64,000 nt of DNA from Paraburkholderia aromaticivorans (GTDB lineage Bacteria > Pseudomonadota > Gammaproteobacteria > Burkholderiales > Burkholderiaceae). This document shows, in pieces, positions 1-6,761 of this stretch. How positions within the stretch are numbered: the first letter of the stretch is position 1; every line of letters begins with the position of its first letter. A model generated the notes under the pieces. It had not been told where the DNA came from, searched no databases, and saw only the letters and a list, made by a program, of their open reading frames with translations. The translations under genes and the position numbers were made by a program. The stretch lies in contig NZ_CP022990.1 of assembly GCF_002278075.1 (NCBI RefSeq), positions 2,790,001 to 2,854,000 on the forward strand. Reading direction: 5' to 3'.

Positions 1-179
1 ATTCCGAATTCGGCGACGGCCGGCGCGCGGGCTTCTGCCTGATGGGCGCCTGCCAGGACTGCTGGGTGTGGACCGCGCAAGGCGAGCGCCTGCGTGCCTG
101 CAGTACGCCCGCCATGCCCGGCATGTCGATCGTCACCAGTCTGGCGCAAGCCGCGGAGGGTGTATGGCCCCGCGTGTAG
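1..179 (+). CDS. (2Fe-2S)-binding small subunit of a dehydrogenase, 5'-truncated
   Basis: Reading frame 3 is open from the window edge to a TAG at 177-179 and gives the C-terminal 58 residues of a small ferredoxin-like protein. Cysteines in CLMGACQDCWVW and RACSTPAMPGM fit the CxxxxCxxC...C pattern of plant-type 2Fe-2S subunits. The family is the HcnA/opine-oxidase gamma subunit, which passes electrons between the two flavoprotein partners encoded next. The stop lies 16 bases inside the following gene, which indicates translational coupling. The start is outside the window. The exact substrate (opine, hydroxyproline, glycine) cannot be told from the sequence. Confidence 0.85.
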   Translation, partial: SEFGDGRRAGFCLMGACQDCWVWTAQGERLRACSTPAMPGMSIVTSLAQAAEGVWPRV

Positions 180-1570
180 CCATCATCGGGGCCGGGCCGG
201 CGGGCGTACGCGCGGCTGAGGCGCTGGTCGAAACGGGGCTGCGGCCCGTGGTGGTCGACGAAGGGCGGCGCGACGGCGGGCAGATTTATCGACGTCAGCC
301 GGACGGGTTTTCGCGCAGCTACGAGACGCTCTATGGCACCGAGGCCGCGCGCGCCGAGTCGTTGCATCAGAGCTTCGACGCGTTGAAAAGCAAAATCGAC
401 TATCTGCCGGAAACGCTGGTCTGGAACATCTCGCCGAACACCTTGCATCTGGTGAGCGGCACGCGTTACCGCACGCTCGTATTCGACGCGCTGATCGTCT
501 GCAGCGGCGCGACGGACCGGCTGATGCCCGTCAAGGGCTGGCACCAGGCCGGCGCCTATAGCCTCGGCGGCGCGCAGGTCGCGCTGAAATCGCAAGGCTG
601 CGCGATCGGCTCGCGCGTCGTGATGATGGGCAGCGGTCCGCTGCTGTACCTCGTGGCCGCGCAGTACGTGAAGGCGGGCGCGCAGGTGGCGGCGGTGCTC
701 GATACGTCGACTTTCATACAGCGCGTGGCCGCGTTGCCGCGCCTGCTGGCGATTCCCGCCGCGCTCAGAAAAGGTATCGCGTTGACGCGCGTGCTGGCCG
801 CGGCGCGTGTACCGGTTCATCGCGGCGTGCAGCCCCTGGAGATCAAAGGCTCGCCGCAAGACGGCGTGAGCGCGGTCGAGTTCGCGCTGCCCGGCGGCAA
901 GCGTCTCGAACTGGCTTGCGATGCCGTTGCGCTCGGCTATCACCTGCGTCCCGAGACGCAACTCGCGGACCTCGCGGGTTGCCGCTTCCTGTTCGACGAG
1001 GACGCCCGGCAGTGGCTGCCGCAAATCGACGCCGACGGCCGCAGCAGCATCAAGGGCGTCTATCTGGCGGGCGATGGCGCCAGGGTGCGCGGCGCCGACG
1101 CGGCGGAACGCTCGGGCCGTCTCGCCGCGCTGGCCGCGATGCAGGATCACGGCATGGCGGTCGACGGCGTGGAACCCTTGCGTGCCGAACTCGTGCGCTT
1201 CTCGCGGTTTGCCGCGGGCTTGCGCGAAGCCTTCCCGTGGCCGGCGAAATTCGCCGCGTCGCTGCCGGACGAAACGATCGTCTGCCGTTGCGAAGCGATC
1301 ACCGCTGGCGAATTGCGCCGCGTGGTGAGCGCGACCGGCGCGCGGGAAGCCAATCGCGCGAAGGCGTTTTCGCGCGTCGGCATGGGCCGCTGCCAGGGGC
1401 GCTATTGCGGCCACGCCGGGGCGGAAATCATCGCGGCCGCGGCATGCGTGCCGCTGGCGTCGGTGGGACGGCTGCGCGGCCAGGCGCCGGTCAAACCGCT
1501 GCCGGTGGCGCTGACCGAAGAGGCGGGCGCTGAAGTGATGGGCGAGGTGAGCAGCGAGGTGAGGGAATGA
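164..1570 (+). CDS. FAD/NAD(P)-binding oxidoreductase, HcnB/OoxA-like subunit
   Basis: 468 residues from the ATG at 164; the frame is open further upstream, but that stretch is the 3' end of the previous gene. The N-terminus has a Rossmann FAD motif (VAIIGAGPAGVRAAE) and a second nucleotide-binding motif lies mid-protein (VVMMGSGPLLYLVAA). The C-terminus carries a BFD-like 2Fe-2S site: CRCE followed by GRCQGRYC. This layout matches the HcnB/opine oxidase alpha subunit, which relays electrons from the DAO-type subunit toward the respiratory chain at the inner membrane face. It overlaps the next gene by 4 bases (ATGA). The subunit type is secure; the substrate is unknown. Confidence 0.85.
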   Translation: MAPRVAIIGAGPAGVRAAEALVETGLRPVVVDEGRRDGGQIYRRQPDGFSRSYETLYGTEAARAESLHQSFDALKSKIDYLPETLVWNISPNTLHLVSGTRYRTLVFDALIVCSGATDRLMPVKGWHQAGAYSLGGAQVALKSQGCAIGSRVVMMGSGPLLYLVAAQYVKAGAQVAAVLDTSTFIQRVAALPRLLAIPAALRKGIALTRVLAAARVPVHRGVQPLEIKGSPQDGVSAVEFALPGGKRLELACDAVALGYHLRPETQLADLAGCRFLFDEDARQWLPQIDADGRSSIKGVYLAGDGARVRGADAAERSGRLAALAAMQDHGMAVDGVEPLRAELVRFSRFAAGLREAFPWPAKFAASLPDETIVCRCEAITAGELRRVVSATGAREANRAKAFSRVGMGRCQGRYCGHAGAEIIAAAACVPLASVGRLRGQAPVKPLPVALTEEAGAEVMGEVSSEVRE

Positions 1571-2736
1571 GCGCGACGACCCGCAACGAAGCCGATGTGA
1601 TCGTGATCGGCGGCGGCATCATGGGAACCACGACGGCGTTCTTCCTGCGTCAGCGCAACCGCTCGGTGATTCTGCTCGAACGCGGGCTGACCGGCCAGCA
1701 GGCTAGCGGCGTGAACTTCGGTGGCATTCGCCGGCAAGGCCGCGCGCTGCCGCAACTGGCGATGGCCAACCGGGCGCTGCGCACATGGCAACGCGCGGCG
1801 GAACTGCTCGGCGAGGACGTCGAGTTTCTGCCGTCGGGTCACACGCGTGTGTGCTACCACGAGAAAGATGTCGAGAATTTCGATCAATACGCAATCGACG
1901 CGCGCGCCTACGGTCTCGAACTCGACGTGCTGCACGGCGAAGCCATGTTCAGGCGATTCCCGTTTCTGGGCCGCGAGGTGCTGGCGGCCTCGATCTCGCC
2001 GCTCGACGGCCACGCCAACCCGCGCCTCGCCGCGCCCGCGTTCGGGCGCGCGGCGGCGCGGCGCGGCGCGCAGGTGATCGAGGGCACGGAGATCGTTCGG
2101 GTGGAAAAAGACGCGAGCCGGTTTCGCGTGGAGAGCGCGGGCGGCGATGTCTACTGGGCCGCGCAGCTCGTGATCTGCGCGGGCGCGTGGGCGAGCCGGC
2201 TCACCGAGCAGTTCGGCGAACCCGTGCCGCTTACCGCGCGCGGTCCGCAAATGTGCGTGACCGAGCCGGTGCCCTACGTGTTCAAATCGTCGATGGGCGT
2301 GTTCACGTCGATCAAGGAAGAGAGCATCTACTTCCGCCAGATTCCGCGCGGCAACATCATCGTCGGCGGCGGTCCCGCCGGACCCGCCGACGCCGTGACG
2401 AGCCGCGCCTCCGTCCTGCCGGTCAACACCGTGCGGCAACTGGCGCAGATGCGCCGGCTCGTGCCCGCGTTGGCGCCGCTGCATGTGATTCGCGTCTGGA
2501 GCGGCGTGGAAAGCTATCTGCCCGACAGCGAGCCGGTGATCGGTCCGAGCGGCCAGGTCGACGGCCTGTTCTACGCGTTCGGCTTCAGCGGTTCGGGCTT
2601 CCAGATCGGCCCCGGCGTCGGCGAGACGCTCGCCGAACTGGTCGATACGGGCAGCACGCCGATTCCTCTCGACCCGTTTTCCATCCGGCGTTTCGCGAAA
2701 CAACCGGCGCCTCGCTCGACCATCGTGACGTCATGA
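1567..2736 (+). CDS. FAD-dependent oxidoreductase (DAO family), HcnC/OoxB-like subunit
   Basis: 389 residues with an N-terminal FAD dinucleotide-binding motif (VIVIGGGIMGTTTAFFL) and the DAO fold of glycine/sarcosine/D-amino-acid oxidases. The C-terminal SGSGFQIGPGVGE is typical of the second flavin-contacting segment. In HcnABC, octopine/nopaline oxidase and D-hydroxyproline dehydrogenase this subunit oxidises the substrate amine. It is coupled to both neighbours by 4-base ATGA overlaps, so the three subunits and the AraC gene form one transcription unit. I infer catabolism of an imino or amino acid; nothing here shows cyanide production. Confidence 0.85.
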   Translation: MSATTRNEADVIVIGGGIMGTTTAFFLRQRNRSVILLERGLTGQQASGVNFGGIRRQGRALPQLAMANRALRTWQRAAELLGEDVEFLPSGHTRVCYHEKDVENFDQYAIDARAYGLELDVLHGEAMFRRFPFLGREVLAASISPLDGHANPRLAAPAFGRAAARRGAQVIEGTEIVRVEKDASRFRVESAGGDVYWAAQLVICAGAWASRLTEQFGEPVPLTARGPQMCVTEPVPYVFKSSMGVFTSIKEESIYFRQIPRGNIIVGGGPAGPADAVTSRASVLPVNTVRQLAQMRRLVPALAPLHVIRVWSGVESYLPDSEPVIGPSGQVDGLFYAFGFSGSGFQIGPGVGETLAELVDTGSTPIPLDPFSIRRFAKQPAPRSTIVTS

Positions 2737-3143
2737 AACAGTCCATCAGCCTCAATGCCGCCCGCGCTTTCATCGAAGCCCATTTCGACGAACCGGTGAC
2801 GCTCGCGCAACTCGCCGCGCTGTCCGCGCTCAGCGTGTCGCGTTTCGCCACCGTGTTCCGGCAGCAGTACGGATCGTCGCCGTACCGCTATCTGTGCGGC
2901 CTGCGGATTCAGCGCGCGCAGACGCTGTTGCTCGAAGGCGTACCGGGCTCGGTCGTCGCGACCGAAGTGGGCTTCTTCGACCAAAGCCACTTCGGCCGCC
3001 ATTTCAAGCGCTGCTGCGGCATGACGCCCAGCATGTTCATCGCGCGCGCCGCCGCCAACGCGGCGCGGCATGGCGGCGCCGGCAGTTCGAGCGGCGCGGC
3101 TACTGCGCCGCGTTCAGCTTCCGCCATAAGGTCGTCTTGCTGA
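2733..3143 (+). CDS. Short AraC-family transcriptional regulator (DNA-binding domain only)
   Basis: 136 residues starting at the ATG that overlaps the stop of the oxidoreductase by 4 bases. Almost the whole protein is the double helix-turn-helix of the AraC family: residues about 8-105 include LAQLAALSALSVSRFATVF and the second helix around VGFFDQSHFGRHFK. There is no N-terminal effector domain, so it resembles MarA/SoxS-size proteins. The Ala/Ser/Gly-rich tail overlaps the 3' end of prpR on the other strand by 44 bases. It probably controls the upstream dehydrogenase operon, of which it is the last gene. A longer frame upstream is a shadow of the oxidoreductase. Confidence 0.8.
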   Translation: MKQSISLNAARAFIEAHFDEPVTLAQLAALSALSVSRFATVFRQQYGSSPYRYLCGLRIQRAQTLLLEGVPGSVVATEVGFFDQSHFGRHFKRCCGMTPSMFIARAAANAARHGGAGSSSGAATAPRSASAIRSSC

Positions 3144-5091
3144 TGCCGAGCGCCTCGCAGGCCGCGTCGCGGTCGCCGTCGTGCGCGGCGAGCGCGGCGC
3201 GGATTTCGTCGGTTTCCACGTGACGGCTGCGCTCGCGCAACGATAACGCGGCCTTTTTCGCGCGCGCGTGCGGTTCGACGATTTCGGGGGCGACCGTGCG
3301 CAGCATGTCGCGGGTGAAGGCGGCTTCGGTGGCGCCTGCGGGAATCGCGTCCGCGTCGGCGAGTTCCACCGCGATCCGTTCGATCACGTTCTGCAGTTCA
3401 CGCACGTTGCCGGGCCACGCGTAACGTTTGAGCGGTTCGTCGAGCGCGGCGAGCAGGTGTTCGGCGGCGGCCGCGTCCGGCAGACGCGCCGCGAGCCTCG
3501 GTTCACGCGCCGTGGCCTGCAGCAGCAGTTCCACGGCGAGCGGCAGCAGGTCGGTCGGCCGCTCGCGCAACGGCGGCAATGCGATGCTCAGAATGTTGAG
3601 CCGGTAGTAGAGGTCGGCGCGAAAGCTGCCTGCTTCGATGCCCTCGGTCAACGCGCGATGGGTCGCCGCGACCACGCGAATGTCGACCCGCGTCGGCTCC
3701 GTCGAACCGAGACGCACGACTTCGCGTTCCTGCAGCACGCGCAACAGCCGGCTTTGCAACGACAGCGGCATCTCGCCGATTTCGTCCAGAAACAGCGTGC
3801 CGCGGTGCGCCACTTCGATCAGCCCCGCCTTGCCGCCCTTGCGCGCGCCGGTGAACGCGCCTTCCTCGTAGCCGAACAGCTCGCTCTCCAGCAGCGCCTC
3901 GGGAAACGCGCCGCAGTTGATCGCGACGAACGCGAAGTCGCGCCGCGCGCTCAGCTGATGCATGCTCTGCGCGACCATCTCCTTGCCCGTGCCGCTTTCG
4001 CCGAGAATCAGGACGGTGGCATCCGAGCGGGCATAGCGCTTGACGAGCGTGCGCACCCGTTCCATCGATTCGGACTTGCCGACGATATCGTCGAGGCGGT
4101 AACGCGCGCTGAACTGCTGCACACGCTGGCGCGAGCGCAAGGTCCGGTCGAGCCGTTCGACCGCGCGCGATTCCTGGAACGTCAGCACGGTGCCCGCCGC
4201 CGAGCCGCTGCTCGCCAGCGGCCCGCGATGCACGACATAGCTCGCGCCACGCACCGTGCAGAATGCGTCGCCGTCCGCGTCCGGCAGGCTGCCCGCGAGA
4301 TCGGGCGCGAGTTCGAGCAGCACGCGGCCCACCGCATGCGCCGCGTCGAGGCCGAGCACGCTCGCAAGGCGCTGGTTCATCGCTTCGACGCGGCCTTGCG
4401 CGTCGAGCGCGACGACGCCGTCGCGCAGATGCTGCAGCAGGTTGTCGAGCCGTTGACGCCGAACCGTTTCCCGGCGGGTGGCCTGGGCGACTTCGAGCGC
4501 GGTGTCGAAGGCCGCGCGCACGGACGCGCGCGAGTAGACAAACACCGCGCCCATGCCGGCGTTGGCGGCGAGATCCGTGACGAGTCCGGGGCCGACCACC
4601 ACGTCGATGCCGCGATCGCGCAGATCGAGCACCAGGCTCTCGGCGTCCTGCGCCGATTGATAGGACGCGAACGTGACGTCGAGCGCGAAGGCGGCCGTGA
4701 AACGCCGCACTTCGTCAGGCGTCTCGCCGTGCGTGACGAGCGCGACCTTCGCGCCGTCGCGGCGCGCGCGCGCGAGCGCGTGCATCACGTCGAAACCGGT
4801 CGGGCCGATCAGCACGACCGGCACCGACACGCGGTTCTTCAGATACGCGCCGTTCGAGCCGCCGGCGATCACGACATCCGGACGACCCGTGCCCGCGGCC
4901 TCGACTTCTCGCACGGCGTCTTCGAAGCCGTGCGAGACGATGCGCAGGTCCGCGCGTTCCACGTATTCGCCGGCGATATCGAAAAACAGATCGCGCAGGC
5001 GGCTGATGCTGAGCGCCCAGATGCGGGGGCGCTGGGCCGGTTCGAAAAGAGGTGTGCTCAAGGCGGGGCGGCTCGCGGCGGGGCTGGACAT
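3100..5091 (-). CDS. prpR: PrpR, sigma-54-dependent activator of propionate catabolism
   Basis: 663 residues in the classic order: an N-terminal PrpR ligand domain (to about residue 200), a PAS-like segment (about 220-330), an AAA+ domain with Walker A GESGTGKE near residue 362 and the sigma-54 contact loop GAFTGA, and a C-terminal Fis-type helix-turn-helix (CEALGISKTTLWRKL). PrpR proteins sense 2-methylcitrate and drive sigma-54 RNA polymerase on the prp operon. It is divergent from prpC; a sigma-54 promoter and two dyads lie between them. It ends tail-to-tail with the AraC gene, with a 44-base overlap. Confidence 0.95.
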   Translation of the reverse strand: MSSPAASRPALSTPLFEPAQRPRIWALSISRLRDLFFDIAGEYVERADLRIVSHGFEDAVREVEAAGTGRPDVVIAGGSNGAYLKNRVSVPVVLIGPTGFDVMHALARARRDGAKVALVTHGETPDEVRRFTAAFALDVTFASYQSAQDAESLVLDLRDRGIDVVVGPGLVTDLAANAGMGAVFVYSRASVRAAFDTALEVAQATRRETVRRQRLDNLLQHLRDGVVALDAQGRVEAMNQRLASVLGLDAAHAVGRVLLELAPDLAGSLPDADGDAFCTVRGASYVVHRGPLASSGSAAGTVLTFQESRAVERLDRTLRSRQRVQQFSARYRLDDIVGKSESMERVRTLVKRYARSDATVLILGESGTGKEMVAQSMHQLSARRDFAFVAINCGAFPEALLESELFGYEEGAFTGARKGGKAGLIEVAHRGTLFLDEIGEMPLSLQSRLLRVLQEREVVRLGSTEPTRVDIRVVAATHRALTEGIEAGSFRADLYYRLNILSIALPPLRERPTDLLPLAVELLLQATAREPRLAARLPDAAAAEHLLAALDEPLKRYAWPGNVRELQNVIERIAVELADADAIPAGATEAAFTRDMLRTVAPEIVEPHARAKKAALSLRERSRHVETDEIRAALAAHDGDRDAACEALGISKTTLWRKLNAAQ

Positions 5092-5114
5092 GTCCGCCTA
5101 TTATGCGCGCATCC

Positions 5115-5150
5115 ATTTCCAATTTGAAATTCACATTTCATTTCTGAAAT
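5115..5150. promoter_or_regulatory. Two tandem ATTTC-N6-GAAAT dyads, candidate PrpR upstream activating sites
   Basis: ATTTC (5115-5119) and GAAAT (5126-5130) form one dyad; ATTTC (5135-5139) and GAAAT (5146-5150) form a second with the same 6-base spacer. The two are exactly 20 bp apart, about two helical turns. They lie about 100-120 bp upstream of the predicted start for the sigma-54 promoter, the usual place for an enhancer-binding protein, and just outside the prpR start. PrpR binding is inferred. Confidence 0.7.
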
Positions 5151-5215
5151 CGAGTGCAATCCGGTGCGGGCGAAAGTTTTTCGTTAAATCAGGCACTTAG
5201 CCCGTGTGGGTGCAG

Positions 5216-5232
5216 CTGGCCCGTTCTTTGCG
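5216..5232 (+). promoter_or_regulatory. Sigma-54 (-24/-12) promoter of prpC
   Basis: CTGGCCCGTTCTTTGCG matches the sigma-54 consensus, with the invariant GG at 5218-5219 and GC at 5230-5231 separated by exactly 10 bases. Transcription should start about 12 bases further on, near 5243, giving a leader of about 39 bases before the prpC ATG at 5282. Divergent prpR encodes the matching activator. Confidence 0.8.
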
Positions 5233-5281
5233 TTTTGAGATGCGGTGAAAAGTATCCCCCCATGCATCTGGAGACGAAGTC

Positions 5282-6451
5282 ATGAGCGAAGCAGATAACA
5301 GCACGCCGAACACAGGCGCGTTCAAACCGAAAAAATCCGTCGCCCTGTCCGGCGTGACGGCCGGCAACACGGCGCTCTGCACGGTCGGTAAGACTGGCAA
5401 CGACCTGCATTACCGCGGCTACGACATTCTCGATATCGCGGGTGCCTGCGAATTCGAAGAAATCGCCTACCTGCTGGTCCACGAAAAGCTGCCGACCCAG
5501 GCCGAACTCACCGCCTACAAGACCAAGCTCAAGGCGCTGCGCGGCCTGCCCGCGAACGTCAAGGCCGCGCTCGAATGGATCCCGGCCGCCGCGCATCCGA
5601 TGGACGTGATGCGCACCGGCGTGTCGGTGCTCGGCACCGTGCTGCCGGAGAAAGACGACCACAACCTGCCGGGCGCGCGCGACATCGCCGACAAGCTGAT
5701 GGCCTCGCTCGGTTCGATGCTGCTTTACTGGTATCACTATTCGCATAACGGCAAGCGCATCGAAGTCGAAACCGACGACGATTCGATCGGCGGCCACTTC
5801 CTGCATCTGCTGCACGGCGTGGAGCCGTCCAAGGCGTGGGTCGACGCGATGCACGTGTCGCTGAACCTGTACGCCGAGCACGAGTTCAACGCGTCGACCT
5901 TCACGGGCCGCGTGATCGCGGGCACGGGATCGGACATCTACTCGGCCATCACCGGCGCGATCGGCGCGCTGCGCGGGCCGAAGCACGGCGGCGCCAACGA
6001 AGTCGCGTTCGAGATCCAGTCGCGCTACCAGACGCCCGACGAAGCCGAAGCGGACATCCGCCGCCGCGTCGAGAACAAGGAAGTGGTGATCGGCTTCGGC
6101 CACCCGGTCTACACGATTTCGGACCCGCGCAACAAGGTCATCAAGGAAGTCGCGAAGAAGCTCTCGAAGGAAGCGGGCAACACCAAGCTGTTCAGCATCG
6201 CCGAGCGGCTGGAGTCGGTGATGTGGGAGGCGAAGAAGATGTTCCCCAATCTGGACTGGTTCAGCGCGGTCTCGTATCACATGATGGGCGTGCCCACGGC
6301 CATGTTCACCCCGCTCTTCGTGATCGCCCGCACGGCCGGCTGGAGCGCCCACATCATCGAGCAGCGCATCGACAACAAGATCATCCGTCCGAGCGCGAAT
6401 TACACCGGACCTGATGATCTGCCGTTCGTGCCGCTCGCAAAGCGTGTTTGA
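5282..6451 (+). CDS. prpC: 2-methylcitrate synthase PrpC
   Basis: 389 residues of the citrate synthase fold. It carries the active-site blocks of the family: [29 protein letters not shown] and [13 protein letters not shown]. PrpC condenses propionyl-CoA and oxaloacetate to 2-methylcitrate in the cytoplasm. The ATG is preceded by a GGAGA ribosome site, and the gene is directly downstream of the sigma-54 promoter. PrpC is favoured over ordinary citrate synthase because prpR, acnD and prpF are adjacent. prpB, normally first in this operon in related bacteria, is missing here. Confidence 0.95.
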   Translation: MSEADNSTPNTGAFKPKKSVALSGVTAGNTALCTVGKTGNDLHYRGYDILDIAGACEFEEIAYLLVHEKLPTQAELTAYKTKLKALRGLPANVKAALEWIPAAAHPMDVMRTGVSVLGTVLPEKDDHNLPGARDIADKLMASLGSMLLYWYHYSHNGKRIEVETDDDSIGGHFLHLLHGVEPSKAWVDAMHVSLNLYAEHEFNASTFTGRVIAGTGSDIYSAITGAIGALRGPKHGGANEVAFEIQSRYQTPDEAEADIRRRVENKEVVIGFGHPVYTISDPRNKVIKEVAKKLSKEAGNTKLFSIAERLESVMWEAKKMFPNLDWFSAVSYHMMGVPTAMFTPLFVIARTAGWSAHIIEQRIDNKIIRPSANYTGPDDLPFVPLAKRV

Positions 6452-6761
6452 GGGCGTTTGAAGACGTCCTGAAACCTGTGCGGCGCGTCACAGTACCGGC
6501 GCGCCCATGCAGAGGTTTGTCCTTCATTGCGTCTCGAGAGCGCGGCGCGATGAAATTGGGCCTTGGCTCGCTGGAACCCCGGGCCAGGGCTGCTTTTTGC
6601 GGCGCGTCCGCCCGAGTGCCGGCAAACCCGGCCGGCACGCCGCCCGGAGCTAAACTACACGTACCTGACTGGCCCGCCAGGGAAGCGCTAAACCAGGGGC
6701 AGCTGACTGCGATCGGCCGCCGCCATCGTTCCCGGATCATTACTGTTTTGTCCCCTACGCC
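6452..6761 (+). other. Intergenic region prpC-acnD
   Basis: 310 bases without a convincing gene. A 105-codon frame crosses it but has an arginine-rich, uncharacteristic composition and no ribosome site. The main structure is the terminator-like hairpin at 6560-6598. acnD may therefore be served partly by its own promoter, but no clear promoter was found. Confidence 0.5.
6560..6598 (+). terminator. Terminator-like hairpin between prpC and acnD
   Basis: GCCTTGGC (6560-6567) pairs with GCCAGGGC (6583-6590) with one T-G wobble, followed by TGC and a run of five T (6594-6598). Lying inside the operon, it could lower acnD-prpF expression relative to prpC. Confidence 0.45.

Noticed and set aside
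1..2736. Hydrogen cyanide synthase (hcnABC) as a firm call
   Set aside because: Opine oxidases and D-hydroxyproline dehydrogenases share the same three-subunit layout; the sequence alone does not decide.
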